DNA of 64,000 bases from Gelidibacter japonicus (GCF_010725055.1 NZ_BJKB01000019.1:25455-89454); one strand, 5' to 3'; shown: positions 28,518 through 38,412, counted from the stretch's first letter. Program-made: numbers and translations. The notes: a model not told the origin generated them from the letters alone.

Positions 28518-29417
28518 TTAATACGCCCACATATCTTGTTCGAAATCTCTAATCTTATCTTTGATACGATCAGATTCCAAGAGCTGCATTAATGCATTGT
28601 CAGCAACGTATGTGTTGACTTCTCTGTCGCCATAAACGTTTTCTTCTTTATACATATAGCCATTGAATCGTCTTGAATTCAACAAATGGTCAAACGAAAA
28701 CGGCATAGCACTATTTTTGTTGTTGAAGGCTTTAGCTTCATGCAAGATATTTCTTGCCTCTGGATAAAACACCCAAAACAACGCAATTGGTTCTTTATTG
28801 GCCTCATCATCTGAGTCAATAAAGTTGACATCAGGTGCAGCTGGGGCAATACCTAGAAGCCTATATTTCAATTCACCTTGTCGTTTATCAAAATACCATA
28901 AGCCTTTTATTAGATAAGCTGTGATATCATATGATTGAATATCTCGCTTGACAATATATTCAGGAGACACAAACCCTTCTGAATTGTATTGTTGGTATCC
29001 TATATCCAAAGTATCTGTCTTAGACATTATAGCTTGAATATCTGCTGGCTTACGTTTTGTGGTAAAATATGAATCGTCATAAACGTTTTCAATATTTCCC
29101 TCTCTTACGTTTTTCCATAGTACGTCAAATAATGAGCGTCTGTTGGCACCAATATTATTGGTGTCAATTGGATAATATAATGGAAAGTTGACACGCTCAT
29201 CAAGAACAACTTTTTCCCAAGTCATTTTTGAAAACATGATATCCCTATCATCAACATAACCGTATTCAAGCGGTCTGTCATTATCCAATATCTTTTGAGC
29301 TTCAGACTTTATACCAATTTCTTGTGGCGTCTTTGCGTTGAGCAAGTTGGTTTGACCCACTGAACTCACTGCAAACACCATACTTAAAACGGTTAATAAA
29401 CAATATTTTAATTTCAT
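28518..29417 (-). CDS. gldN: Gliding motility / type IX secretion protein GldN
   Basis: 299 residues from the ATG at 29415-29417, which begins a signal peptide (MKLKYCLLTVLSMVFAVSSV). An eight-codon upstream extension to another ATG is possible. The family features are seen in YGYVDDRDIMFSKMTWEKVV near residue 50, PLYYPIDTNNIGANRRSLFD and IALFWVFYPEARNILHEAKA. GldN sits with GldK as a periplasmic ring under the outer membrane in the type IX secretion system and is needed for gliding and secretion. It is last in gldK-gldL-gldM-gldN and is followed by a terminator. Confidence 0.95.
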   Translation of the reverse strand: MKLKYCLLTVLSMVFAVSSVGQTNLLNAKTPQEIGIKSEAQKILDNDRPLEYGYVDDRDIMFSKMTWEKVVLDERVNFPLYYPIDTNNIGANRRSLFDVLWKNVREGNIENVYDDSYFTTKRKPADIQAIMSKTDTLDIGYQQYNSEGFVSPEYIVKRDIQSYDITAYLIKGLWYFDKRQGELKYRLLGIAPAAPDVNFIDSDDEANKEPIALFWVFYPEARNILHEAKAFNNKNSAMPFSFDHLLNSRRFNGYMYKEENVYGDREVNTYVADNALMQLLESDRIKDKIRDFEQDMWAY

Positions 29418-29485
29418 CTTTTTAATTATTATTTGGGACATTAATATCTTGATAGTATAACGGGATAACTGTTCCTAAATTATAT

Positions 29486-31021
29486 TTAGTTTGATATTTC
29501 AATAAATACTGGCGATGCAGGAAGCAACTTAATACTGCTGTTTCCTTTAATCTCAGATTTAATTTCAAAGATCTGTACGCCGTCACCTCTTGAAGCTTTA
29601 CGCAACGCACTTCGTGCTTGATCATTCATTTTATTCCCATTAACCGTAACTGTTGGTTGGCCTGGGACCTTGATTTTAAATGAGGTCACATTGATATCCA
29701 AATCGAAATCAAAGTCGAATAGTTTAGCGTTGACGGTAGCAATTTCCACATTGGATTTCGGCAAGCTAATATTATCAGCTTGTCCCGCAATGGTACCTGA
29801 TGGTTTTGGAATATCCTTGATTCTGAAGGTCGATCTATCGCTGACCTTAGAGCCATCAGGAAGTGTTCCCGTAACATTAATGGTTACGTCTTTTCCTGCA
29901 CTTGGTCTCATAACATATTTCCCACCACCTTTGGAAACTAAACCTGGAGCGGTTGCTGTGACATTGTTATCAGAAACACCGGCAAATGAAATAGTCATTG
30001 GATTATCAACACCTCTATACACCACATTCATCTTATCGGCTGAAATAGTCGCAGAATTTGGTTTAGGAACAACTGCGTATTTACTAATAATAGGGATCTC
30101 AACGATTTCATCACCCTCTTTAAACTGCATGGTTCCTTTAATATCGCGCTCACCTACAGCACCTGCAGGGAAATCGAGCATGACTTGACCTTGTTCAACA
30201 TTATCCAATTCTCTACCATTGATAACGATCTTTTCAAAGTTAAGCGTATTGTCAAAACGACCTAGTACCACTTTTCCTTTGAAATTCTCACCACTAAAGA
30301 ATGCGGTTTTATCAGGGATTACGATTGCTGAATAATTTTTCATGGATAATTGTTTCACCTGCTCACCGGCCAACATATTAGATAATACTTCAGATTCTAT
30401 AGTTTTAACATCGGCTTGCATTTGTGTAAGCTTAGTTAAAGATGCCACCATTGGGAAGCCTTCAAAGTGATAGGTTAACCATCCCTTTTTGATGCCCTCT
30501 TTGGTCGTTTCATCATTGGTTGAGAATTTCTTAATGATATCGTCCTGGATCTCCTTATTGTCCTCGCCCAATATCTGAATCACACCTTCTCTATAGGTTT
30601 TGATATTATCAATAAACTCTTGCCCAGCTTTTGTCATTTTATCACCGTTGAACCATTTCTCGTCAAGAAAATCGGTTCTATCCATTTCCTCGTAGTTCTT
30701 TGGATCTTTAACGGATTTTAACAATCCACCTTTAACAGATTCTATATAAGCATAAAAATCAGTTGAAAGTTTGTCAATGGCATCTGCCTTCGCTTTTATT
30801 GGTTGATATTTAGCCGGTTGCTCTTCAGCCTTTGCAGCTAAACCTTCCATAAATGCAGCGTTGCGAATCGCAGCCGATGCATTAGAATCAGTGATTCTTT
30901 CGTTCATTAACCCAAATGCCGACAGCACTTCTTTAGACATATTAAGTGCCATCATTGCGATAAACACCAAATACATAAGGTTAATCATTTTTTGTCTTGG
31001 GGATAATTTTCCTCCTGCCAT
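29486..31021 (-). CDS. gldM: Gliding motility / type IX secretion motor protein GldM
   Basis: 511 residues. One N-terminal membrane helix (about 12-30, LMYLVFIAMMALNMSKEVLS) preceded by the conserved GGKLSPRQKMINLMY, then a long periplasmic region of beta domains up to about 511. GldM and GldL form the inner-membrane motor that converts proton flow into rotation, and the periplasmic domain reaches the GldK/GldN ring. The order between gldL and gldN and the full length support a working motor. Confidence 0.96.
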   Translation of the reverse strand: MAGGKLSPRQKMINLMYLVFIAMMALNMSKEVLSAFGLMNERITDSNASAAIRNAAFMEGLAAKAEEQPAKYQPIKAKADAIDKLSTDFYAYIESVKGGLLKSVKDPKNYEEMDRTDFLDEKWFNGDKMTKAGQEFIDNIKTYREGVIQILGEDNKEIQDDIIKKFSTNDETTKEGIKKGWLTYHFEGFPMVASLTKLTQMQADVKTIESEVLSNMLAGEQVKQLSMKNYSAIVIPDKTAFFSGENFKGKVVLGRFDNTLNFEKIVINGRELDNVEQGQVMLDFPAGAVGERDIKGTMQFKEGDEIVEIPIISKYAVVPKPNSATISADKMNVVYRGVDNPMTISFAGVSDNNVTATAPGLVSKGGGKYVMRPSAGKDVTINVTGTLPDGSKVSDRSTFRIKDIPKPSGTIAGQADNISLPKSNVEIATVNAKLFDFDFDLDINVTSFKIKVPGQPTVTVNGNKMNDQARSALRKASRGDGVQIFEIKSEIKGNSSIKLLPASPVFIEISN

Positions 31022-31067
31022 TTCTAAATAGTTTTTAGTTGTTGATTTGGTTAAACTCTACTAATTA

Positions 31068-31703
31068 CTAATTAGATCTGTTCATTGCAGAAAGCATTCC
31101 ACCATAAACACCATTTAATGATGAAAGGTTAGAGGCTAACGATTGCATTTGATCTTTTAGCTTAGTGGCATTTTCAACAGCTTCTTCGTTGATAGCTGCT
31201 TGACGACTTGCAGAATCCATCTGAAGTTTATAAAGACTGTTCAATGATTCCATTTGAGCAGCAGCCAATGACATTTCCTCACTATACTTTCTTGTAGCAG
31301 CCATAGAATCAACAGTTGGACTGATTCCTTTTGCGGCACCTTCAAAACTTTTGATACTGTTGCCTAAACTGGCCATTAACTCGCCATCAATTTTTGCATC
31401 TTTAAGCAATTCATCCAATTTTTTAGATAAAAGACCTTCAGCATCTTTTGGTTGTTCTTTCTTTAAGTTTAAGGATTGACCTCCAGCCAATTCAGGATAT
31501 ACTAACGACCAGTCCAGATCGTCATCAATCGGTTCAAAGGCGGAAACAGCGAATACAATGGACTCTGTTATCAGACCGATGATCAGCATCGTGTTACCAT
31601 AAGGCCAGTGCATGATTTTAAAAAGTGCACCAAGGATTACAATTGCGGCTCCTAAGCCGTAAGTCATAACCATAATTCTTTTTCGTGTTCTTGATTGTGC
31701 CAT
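31068..31703 (-). CDS. gldL: Gliding motility / type IX secretion motor protein GldL
   Basis: 211 residues with two membrane helices (about 12-30 and 38-55) and a cytosolic tail with coiled-coil character. Residues reported as important for GldL proton flow have counterparts here: Tyr15, Lys29, His32 and Glu47 in YGLGAAIVILGALFKIMHW and GLITESIVF. Together with GldM it forms the motor of the type IX secretion system. It lies 46 bp upstream of gldM on the same transcript. Confidence 0.95.
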   Translation of the reverse strand: MAQSRTRKRIMVMTYGLGAAIVILGALFKIMHWPYGNTMLIIGLITESIVFAVSAFEPIDDDLDWSLVYPELAGGQSLNLKKEQPKDAEGLLSKKLDELLKDAKIDGELMASLGNSIKSFEGAAKGISPTVDSMAATRKYSEEMSLAAAQMESLNSLYKLQMDSASRQAAINEEAVENATKLKDQMQSLASNLSSLNGVYGGMLSAMNRSN

Positions 31704-31766
31704 AATGTTTGTTTTTAGTTAAGTTAAAATAAGTAGATTAATATTTAGTTTTGGTTGTTAAACTGT

Positions 31767-33143
31767 TTAATTTTTATTTGTTGCTGCATTTGCAGTGATA
31801 TCGGTACCCATATAATCCTGTACCGTTCTAAAACCGATATAGCTACGTGCCGAGTCGGCATACTCATAATCTCTAGAACTTACCTGTAAGAAATATGCGA
31901 CATCTTTCCATGAACCGCCCCTTACCACTTTACGTTGGTTGTTTGGATCATTTACGTTAGGGTTAATGGTGGACATGTATTCATAGGATGCTGGGTCATA
32001 AGATCCCTGAACCCATTCTGAAACGTTCCCAGCCATATTGTATAAGTTATAATCATTCGGCTCGTAAGACTTTGCCTCTACGGTATACAATGCCATATCT
32101 GCAGCATAGTCACCACGCAACGGTTTAAAGTTTGCCAAGAAACAGCCTCTATCATTCAATGCATAAGGACCACCCCAAGGATATGTTGCTCCTTGCAAAC
32201 CGCCTCTTGCTGCATATTCCCATTCGGCCTCTGAAGGTAATCTAAATGAATTAACATTAGGTTTTCCTTTACTCTTTTGATGCGCGTTTTTATACAATGT
32301 TCTCCAATTACAGAACGCATTGGCTTGCTTCCAAGAAACACCAACTACAGGATATGCACCGTAAGCTTCATGCCAAAAGTAATCGTTGTGCATTGGCTCA
32401 TTGTATGAATAAGCGAAATCTCTGATCCAGGTTGTAGTGTCAGGGTAAATTTCAACTTCTTCGGTAATCAATACGTCCTTACGTTTTAAGTTTCTATTCT
32501 TTGCAGCCTTTTGGATATCCATATAGGTGTATTTGAATTTAAACTTCTTGACATCCCAAGTACGCTGTCCATTGTACGATTCTTCCAAAGGCAAGTACAT
32601 TGAGTCCATAACTTCAGCATAGTACTCGTCAGGATACTTATTGGTGTCAAAGATCAACTTCACCTTTTTATTTAAAGGTCGACCTTCATAACCAGTAGGG
32701 CCTAAACCACTATAGTTATCATACATATACTTTTCGTACACAGTCATGTTATCTGGGTCAGCATCTTTAAATGCAAATTCTCCAGTACCTCCATCTCCAG
32801 GAGTCAGACCAAAATCATCTGCGATAATCGCTAATTTGGTTCTAATAGTAGAATCTCTTACCCAGTTGACGAACTGACGGTACTCACTATTCGTGATTTC
32901 AGTTTCGTCCATGTAAAAGGCTCTTACTGTAACAGTTTTGGTTGGGGCATCTTGAATACCTGCCAAATCATCATCAGATTTACCCATAATGAATGATCCT
33001 CCAGGGACAAGTGTCATTCCGTAAGGCTTTTCTGGATGCCATTTCTTTCCTTTAACTCCTACTAGTTCTCCTCTGTCTCCAGAATTACAACTAGCCAATA
33101 GAGCTAAAACAGCGGTTAATAAAGCGAACTTCTTCATATTCAT
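31767..33143 (-). CDS. gldK: Gliding motility lipoprotein GldK, formylglycine-generating-enzyme fold
   Basis: 458 residues. Lipoprotein signal MKKFALLTAVLALLASC with lipobox LASC. The body is a sulfatase-modifying-factor fold: GMTLVPGGSFIMGKSDDD near residue 45, DETEITNSEYRQFV, SFRLPSEAEWEYAARGG, NMAGNVSEWVQGSYDP and VVRGGSWKDV. GldK is not an enzyme as far as known but a structural ring component of the type IX secretion system, bound to GldN at the outer membrane. It is first in gldKLMN and has its own promoter at 33202-33232. The ATG two codons downstream (33137) is an equally good start. Confidence 0.95.
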   Translation of the reverse strand: MNMKKFALLTAVLALLASCNSGDRGELVGVKGKKWHPEKPYGMTLVPGGSFIMGKSDDDLAGIQDAPTKTVTVRAFYMDETEITNSEYRQFVNWVRDSTIRTKLAIIADDFGLTPGDGGTGEFAFKDADPDNMTVYEKYMYDNYSGLGPTGYEGRPLNKKVKLIFDTNKYPDEYYAEVMDSMYLPLEESYNGQRTWDVKKFKFKYTYMDIQKAAKNRNLKRKDVLITEEVEIYPDTTTWIRDFAYSYNEPMHNDYFWHEAYGAYPVVGVSWKQANAFCNWRTLYKNAHQKSKGKPNVNSFRLPSEAEWEYAARGGLQGATYPWGGPYALNDRGCFLANFKPLRGDYAADMALYTVEAKSYEPNDYNLYNMAGNVSEWVQGSYDPASYEYMSTINPNVNDPNNQRKVVRGGSWKDVAYFLQVSSRDYEYADSARSYIGFRTVQDYMGTDITANAATNKN

Positions 33144-33201
33144 ATAAACTCGAGGTTAAATTATTTAGTCTTAAATGTTCAGTTTGATATTTTTGAGGGA
33201 G

Positions 33202-33232
33202 TAAACATATCTATATATTTTTTAAAAAACAA
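33202..33232 (-). promoter_or_regulatory. gldKLMN promoter
   Basis: On the minus strand TTG (33230-33232), 20 bp, TATGTTTA (33202-33209) matches the Bacteroidetes consensus except for the last base. It lies about 60 bp before gldK in an AT-rich 165-bp gap. Confidence 0.6.
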
Positions 33233-33308
33233 TCTTTTTTTCATTTTTTTTGCATTTCATCCCAAAAAGGATGCGTTTCATCGAGGAAACGAGCAGCTAT
33301 GAAACCAA

Positions 33309-34475
33309 TTAAAAACTATTTTTTCTGTAGGCTTTATACCATCTCTCAGGTATTTTCCCTTCTGTAGCCTCCTTGTAATCCTCATGCATGCAAGGTAATA
33401 ACGTGTGTTTTTTTAATTTATTATTGAGTTCTGGTAAAAAAGGAATTTCAATCCACCAGCGACCAGTTTTGATACTTTTGTAGAAAATTAGTTCATCATC
33501 CTCAATTAACACGTTAAATTTCTGATAGTTGGCATCATCGTTTAAAGGATCTTCCTTGACTCTACAATTTACTCCTTCAATAAAATACCATATCATTTGA
33601 GCGACGAGCATGTCGGAAATATGATCCTCTTTAGAATGCTGATATTCATAAATTCCAAAAGATGACACTTTATTACTGATTCCTGCATATCTTGAAACGG
33701 CACATATTTCTTTTCCGTCCAAACCGTTTGGCGAATATTTTTGTCTTGCAGATAGTTCTGAGGCTTTTACCGCCTTTAAATCGATACTGACAATATGGGC
33801 ATCTCTCATGACCGGTTCAACCAAGCTTAGGGACTTTGAAACTTCACCTAATCGATAGGCTTCAAAATGAAGTTTTTCCATTAAATCTATTTCCTCCTGT
33901 GAATTGAAATAGGTTTGGTATCCAATAGTTGAATAGTTGAACAAATTATAAGGCTGCTCCAAAATGATCTTTCCCAAATAACTATTGTTCTTTATAGGTA
34001 GAGCAGAATCTCCCAAATCAAAATTACTATCCACATTCACTATATTGACCATTGGCAATATGCCGTCGTAGGCCCTATAATTAGGGTAGGTCAAATCTTG
34101 ACTTCCGCCCAATATAATAGGAATGATGTCCTTTTCGAGCAAGATGGAAATTGTAGTGCGTAGTGCAAAATAAGTATCCTCAACACTATCACCCTTAAGG
34201 ATATCACCCAAATCTGCCAAAGTGGTATGCCAGTTGCCTGGAAACAAATTGTACAGCACCTTCCTTATCCCATCCAACTGCACATCAGATCCCATATAAT
34301 TGACATCATTTCTATTTTCAAGAACGCCAATAATAGCAATCTTTACATTGTCAAGATCCGGAAGGCCATTCTTAGTGGAATGTATCTTCAACTTCTTTCC
34401 CAATGCTTGCGGCGACAACAGCTCGTTGTGCGCCAACACCTCATCAGAAACTGGCGACAGAAAATTAAAGGTCAT
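33309..34475 (-). CDS. Ureohydrolase-fold (arginase/formimidoylglutamase-like) protein with altered metal ligands
   Basis: 388 residues. The fold is recognised from ordered motif equivalents: GGSQDLTYPNYRAYD where active enzymes have GGDHS, VNVDSNFDLGD where they have DAHxD, and VSIDLKAVKASEL where they have SxDxD. Three of the six manganese ligands are thus changed (His to Gln, His to Asn, Asp to Lys), so ordinary arginase or formimidoylglutamase activity is unlikely. The gene sits 3 bp after topA and 165 bp before gldK. A related gene is known in this position in gliding Flavobacteria. A structural or regulatory role is possible but unproven. Databases often call such proteins formimidoylglutamase; I would avoid that label. 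Confidence 0.8.
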   Translation of the reverse strand: MTFNFLSPVSDEVLAHNELLSPQALGKKLKIHSTKNGLPDLDNVKIAIIGVLENRNDVNYMGSDVQLDGIRKVLYNLFPGNWHTTLADLGDILKGDSVEDTYFALRTTISILLEKDIIPIILGGSQDLTYPNYRAYDGILPMVNIVNVDSNFDLGDSALPIKNNSYLGKIILEQPYNLFNYSTIGYQTYFNSQEEIDLMEKLHFEAYRLGEVSKSLSLVEPVMRDAHIVSIDLKAVKASELSARQKYSPNGLDGKEICAVSRYAGISNKVSSFGIYEYQHSKEDHISDMLVAQMIWYFIEGVNCRVKEDPLNDDANYQKFNVLIEDDELIFYKSIKTGRWWIEIPFLPELNNKLKKHTLLPCMHEDYKEATEGKIPERWYKAYRKNSF

Positions 34476-34478
34476 GTA

Positions 34479-36980
34479 TTACTTCTTTTTTGTGGTTGTT
34501 TTTTTCTTTGGTGCTTTTTTGGCTGCTTTCTTTTTGGGTGCTTTTGCTTCAATCATCTCCTTTACCTTCTCCAATGTCAATTTAGAAACATCGACGGTTT
34601 TAGCGAGTTCAATTTTAGTTTTACCTTTAATAATATTGTGACGTCCCCAACGTGCCTTTTCAACACGAATACCTTCATCCTCCCAATTGTGGACAACCTT
34701 GTCAATTTCCTTTTGGATTTTGTCTTCGATCAATTCTACAATATCTTCATCAGACAGATTATCCCAATCGTATTTTTTATTAACATTAATGAACATATCG
34801 TTCCATTTGATGAAGGGGCCAAATCGGCCTTTACCTTTTTGCACAGGCAAATTCTTATACATATATATAGGAGCGTCTGCTTTTTCTTTTTCCTTTATAA
34901 GATCAATCGCCAAATCAAGCTCAACGTTCAAGGCCTCCATTCCCTTCGGAAGGGACACAAAATTATCGCCATATTTAACATAAGGTCCATATCGACCATT
35001 GTTGACCTCAACCGTCTCTCCTTTATATTCACCTAAGGTTTTTGGAAGTTGGAAAAGATCCATAGCCTCCTCATAGGTAATATTAGACAATTGTTGATCA
35101 GGTAACAAACTTGCAAACAAAGGCTTTTCCTCATCATCAACAGTCCCAATTTGTACCATAGGACCAAACTTGCCCAAACGCACGCTCACCTGACGTCCTG
35201 TTTTAGGATCTTTGCCTAAGATGCGTTCGCCCGATTCACGCTCAGCATTTTCTTGAACATCTTCAACCTGCGGACGAAAATCTTTATAAAAATCCTTCAT
35301 CATCTTTTTCCAATCCTCTTTTCCTTCTGCTATTTCGTCAAAATCAGCCTCCATCTTTGCTGTAAAGTTATAATCCAATATACTTTCAAAGTGGTTGACC
35401 AAAAAGTCGGTAACAATCATTCCAATATCTGTTGGAACCAATTTTCCTTTGTCTGAACCGACATTTTCGGTTAATTCTTTATCTTTTACTTTCCCGCTTT
35501 TTAAAGTCAACTGTGTATAAGTACGCTCAACACCCTCTACAGAGCCCTTTTCGACATAGTTTCTATTTTGAATCGTTGAAATTGTTGGAGCATAAGTAGA
35601 TGGACGTCCAATGCCCAATTCTTCCAACTGCTTCACCAAGGAAGCTTCAGTGTATCTGTAAGGCGGTCTTGTATAGCGCTCAGTAGCCGTAATGTACGAA
35701 TTAACCAAAGTTTCATTGGTCTTCATTGCTGGCAACATGCCGTCCTGTTCAGAATCTTCATCATCAGTGCCTTCTAAATATACTTTCAAAAACCCGTCAA
35801 ACGTGATGACCTCTCCGTTGGCGCTAAACAGTTCCTTATGAGTTGACGCACTAATTTTAACGTTGGTACGCTCTAACTCTGCTTCGCTCATTTGTGAGGC
35901 GATGGCACGTTTCCAGATCAGATCATAAAGTCTTGCCTGATCCCTATCAATATTAACGGAATGTACCGAAAAATCCGTAGGTCTTATGGCCTCATGCGCT
36001 TCTTGGGCACCTTTTGTTTTTCCTTTATAATTGCGAGGTTTGCTATACTTTGAACCATAAGCTTCCTTAATTTTGGCTTCTGCACCCTTTCGGGCTTCAT
36101 CTGATAAATTGACGCTATCAGTTCTCATATAAGTAATCAAACCAGCTTCGTACAAACGTTGCGCCATAGTCATGGTTTTCGAAACCGAAAAATAAAGCTT
36201 ACGCGAGGCCTCTTGTTGTAAAGTAGAGGTTGTAAATGGTGCTGCTGGCGATTTTTTAGCTGGTTTTTTATCTAACTCGGCCACCTTAAAAGATGCCGAG
36301 GCATTAGATTCTAAAAATGTATAGGCTTCTTCCTTGGTAGCAAAGTTTTTTGGAAGTTTTGCCTTAAAACTCTGCCCTGCCTCATTGGAAAACTCAGCGT
36401 CAATTCTGTAGGATGCCTCCGGTTTGAACTCCTGAATATCTCTTTCTCTTTCTACAATCAGCCTCACCGCGACCGACTGTACACGCCCAGCTGAAAGTCC
36501 ACCTTTTACCTTACGCCATAATACAGGAGACAGTTCATAACCAACAATGCGGTCCAACACCCGTCGTGCCTGCTGTGCATCTACCAAATGGTAATCTATA
36601 TCACGCGGATTTTCAATTGCTTTTTGAATGGCAGTTTTGGTGATCTCATGAAAAACAATACGTTTGGTCTTTGCTTTATCCAACTTTAGGGTTTCAGCCA
36701 AATGCCAGGCAATGGCCTCACCTTCCCGGTCCTCATCACTCGCCAACCAAACCATATCGGCTCCCTTTGCTAAGTCTTTCAGTTTTTTAACAACTGCTTT
36801 TTTATCTTTGGAAACTTCATATTTCGGATTAAAATCACCCTCTACATCAACTCCCAACTCATTTGAAGGCAAATCGGCAATATGCCCAAAACTGGACTCT
36901 ACCGTAAATTCCTTTCCTAAAAATTTCTCAATAGTTTTAGCCTTCGCAGGGGACTCGACAATTACTAAATTCTTCGCCAT
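34479..36980 (-). CDS. topA: DNA topoisomerase I
   Basis: 833 residues, full length. The TOPRIM domain starts at once (MAKNLVIVESPAKAKTIEKF), with the acidic DEDREGEAIAWHL at about residue 100. The active-site tyrosine lies in YEAGLITYMRTDSVNLSDEA near residue 300. Instead of zinc fingers the C-terminus has repeats of the type GKFGPMVQIG, GRYGPYVKYGDNFVSLPKG, GRFGPFIKWND and ARWGRHNII, ending in a lysine-rich tail (KKKAAKKAPKKKTTTKKK) that binds DNA. It relaxes negative supercoils. It is followed 3 bp later by the ureohydrolase-like gene, so the two are cotranscribed. Confidence 0.97.
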   Translation of the reverse strand: MAKNLVIVESPAKAKTIEKFLGKEFTVESSFGHIADLPSNELGVDVEGDFNPKYEVSKDKKAVVKKLKDLAKGADMVWLASDEDREGEAIAWHLAETLKLDKAKTKRIVFHEITKTAIQKAIENPRDIDYHLVDAQQARRVLDRIVGYELSPVLWRKVKGGLSAGRVQSVAVRLIVERERDIQEFKPEASYRIDAEFSNEAGQSFKAKLPKNFATKEEAYTFLESNASASFKVAELDKKPAKKSPAAPFTTSTLQQEASRKLYFSVSKTMTMAQRLYEAGLITYMRTDSVNLSDEARKGAEAKIKEAYGSKYSKPRNYKGKTKGAQEAHEAIRPTDFSVHSVNIDRDQARLYDLIWKRAIASQMSEAELERTNVKISASTHKELFSANGEVITFDGFLKVYLEGTDDEDSEQDGMLPAMKTNETLVNSYITATERYTRPPYRYTEASLVKQLEELGIGRPSTYAPTISTIQNRNYVEKGSVEGVERTYTQLTLKSGKVKDKELTENVGSDKGKLVPTDIGMIVTDFLVNHFESILDYNFTAKMEADFDEIAEGKEDWKKMMKDFYKDFRPQVEDVQENAERESGERILGKDPKTGRQVSVRLGKFGPMVQIGTVDDEEKPLFASLLPDQQLSNITYEEAMDLFQLPKTLGEYKGETVEVNNGRYGPYVKYGDNFVSLPKGMEALNVELDLAIDLIKEKEKADAPIYMYKNLPVQKGKGRFGPFIKWNDMFINVNKKYDWDNLSDEDIVELIEDKIQKEIDKVVHNWEDEGIRVEKARWGRHNIIKGKTKIELAKTVDVSKLTLEKVKEMIEAKAPKKKAAKKAPKKKTTTKKK

Positions 36981-36999
36981 ATTAAATTTTTTGTGGCTA

Positions 37000-37007
37000 C
37001 AAATGTA
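37000..37007 (-). promoter_or_regulatory. -7 element upstream of topA
   Basis: TACATTTG on the minus strand is an exact -7 consensus match 19 bp before the topA ATG; no TTG is seen at the right distance upstream. Confidence 0.4.
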
Positions 37008-37086
37008 TATGAAAAAAAATTATTCCCCCTATTTTAAAAAATTTAACCCTATTTATCTGCTGTTTAACGAGAATCAAACGAACAAA

Positions 37087-37110
37087 AAAAGCCTGATAGT
37101 TCAGGCTTTT
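37087..37110 (-). terminator. Terminator of the LVIVD lipoprotein gene
   Basis: A 10-bp perfect stem AAAAGCCTGA / TCAGGCTTTT with a four-base loop, followed on the minus strand by TTT. It lies 20 bp after the stop of the gene at 37130. Confidence 0.9.
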
Positions 37111-37129
37111 CTACATAAAACCATGGATT

Positions 37130-38365
37130 TTAATTTAATAAGTAGGTACTCAATAATTGCAGTTTCTTATCATGATACTGATATTGATAGAGAGCGCCAT
37201 GACCTATCATTAATAAACTATTATTTAATGGAATGACATCTTTAGCATGAATATCAGGGAAGACCTGTATTTGTTGTAGCGTCAACGGATTTGTTTTATC
37301 AAACACTTTTAGTCCTGAAGTACCATCACAAACAAACAAGCTGTTATTTTTAAAACCTAAACCATAAGGATTATCCATGGCGTGTCTGGCCGCCAGAGTA
37401 GGATTTGTTTTATCTGAAATGTCTATAACTTCGAGTACACTTTCCAATTGTCCGCAGGCATTTCCACCCCTCAAGGTTAGATACGCGTAATCCCCATCTA
37501 CTACCACAGGGTCACAGCCTTCCCAATGGACAAATTCAGACACGTAGCTTGGGCTTGCCGGATTTTCCATACTGTAAATATACATTCCATTAGTACCTCC
37601 TAAATAAAGGTAGCCTTCTGCATAAAACATGGTTTCAATATTCCATCCAGAAGGTTGTACAGTTTCCAAAACGGGGGCTGACAATTGGGAAATATTAAAA
37701 ATCGACATCGTATAGGAACCCACTGTATACAAATAATCCTGTACAATTTGAAAACGAGCCAATGAACCTCCTACGCCTACATTGGATCCTTCAGATGAAG
37801 ATGTATTTGAAAAAGAAGAATCGTTAAAAACCAATTCACTCTCGCGAATAATTTCTCTTCGCTCCTTGACAATATTCCAGCCTACGACAATAGAATTATC
37901 AAAGTCAAAGTTATTAAAATCAGCATATTCTGCTTCAATGGGAATCTGATAATCATAAACTGAAAACACATCCTCTAAACGTTCAATAAGTTGAATGTTT
38001 AAAATATTTGAAAGATCGAAAACAAGTAAATCCGTTGCACTGTCAGCATAGAGATAATTGTTCTTGATGGAAATATCCTCATTGCCCGGGATTTTCAAAT
38101 ATGAAATGGCCTTAGGTGCTTTTGGATTCGAATTATCAATGACGTGGACTCCAATATCTTTATCAGAAACAAAGATATAATCGCCATAGGCATAAATTTT
38201 ACCAGCTTCAACTATTGGTTTTGCTGATTGAATCGCGACCGAATTTCTAAACTCAGTCTTTGACATCACTTCTGGTACAGCAACAGTGATTATTTCATAA
38301 TCTGTGTCATCATTATGACAAGACCAAAGACAAACAAATGTGAGGAGGAAGATCAACTGTTTCAT
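37130..38365 (-). CDS. LVIVD-repeat lipoprotein
   Basis: 411 residues. Lipoprotein signal MKQLIFLLTFVCLWSCHNDD with lipobox LWSC. The mature part is a beta-propeller-like array of repeats: IYAYGDYIFVSDKDIGVHVI, NNYLYADSATDLLVFDLSNI, DYLYTVGSYTMSIFNISQL, GYLYLGGTNGMYIYSMENP, DYAYLTLRGG and NSLFVCDGTSGLKVFDKTNP. The pattern is that of LVIVD (PF08309) repeats. Function is unknown; a surface or periplasmic scaffold is likely. It starts 47 bp after the membrane-protein gene at 38413 and ends at a strong terminator. Confidence 0.8.
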   Translation of the reverse strand: MKQLIFLLTFVCLWSCHNDDTDYEIITVAVPEVMSKTEFRNSVAIQSAKPIVEAGKIYAYGDYIFVSDKDIGVHVIDNSNPKAPKAISYLKIPGNEDISIKNNYLYADSATDLLVFDLSNILNIQLIERLEDVFSVYDYQIPIEAEYADFNNFDFDNSIVVGWNIVKERREIIRESELVFNDSSFSNTSSSEGSNVGVGGSLARFQIVQDYLYTVGSYTMSIFNISQLSAPVLETVQPSGWNIETMFYAEGYLYLGGTNGMYIYSMENPASPSYVSEFVHWEGCDPVVVDGDYAYLTLRGGNACGQLESVLEVIDISDKTNPTLAARHAMDNPYGLGFKNNSLFVCDGTSGLKVFDKTNPLTLQQIQVFPDIHAKDVIPLNNSLLMIGHGALYQYQYHDKKLQLLSTYLLN

Positions 38366-38412
38366 AGGATGGTGGTTTTATTGGTAGATACATTTCCTTC
38401 CAAAAGGTTGCG

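Noticed and set aside
29670..30188. A 172-codon plus-strand frame inside gldM
   Set aside because: It lies antisense to the conserved periplasmic part of GldM and has no family features or promoter.
33309..34475. Naming the gene before gldK formimidoylglutamase (hutG)
   Set aside because: Three of six metal ligands are replaced and no histidine-degradation gene is nearby, so the enzyme name would be misleading.
34227..35036. A 269-codon plus-strand frame opposite the end of topA and its neighbour
   Set aside because: It is fully antisense to topA and the ureohydrolase-like gene, whose products have clear family motifs. The translated frame is Phe/Cys/Ile-rich from reversed lysine codons and resembles no protein.
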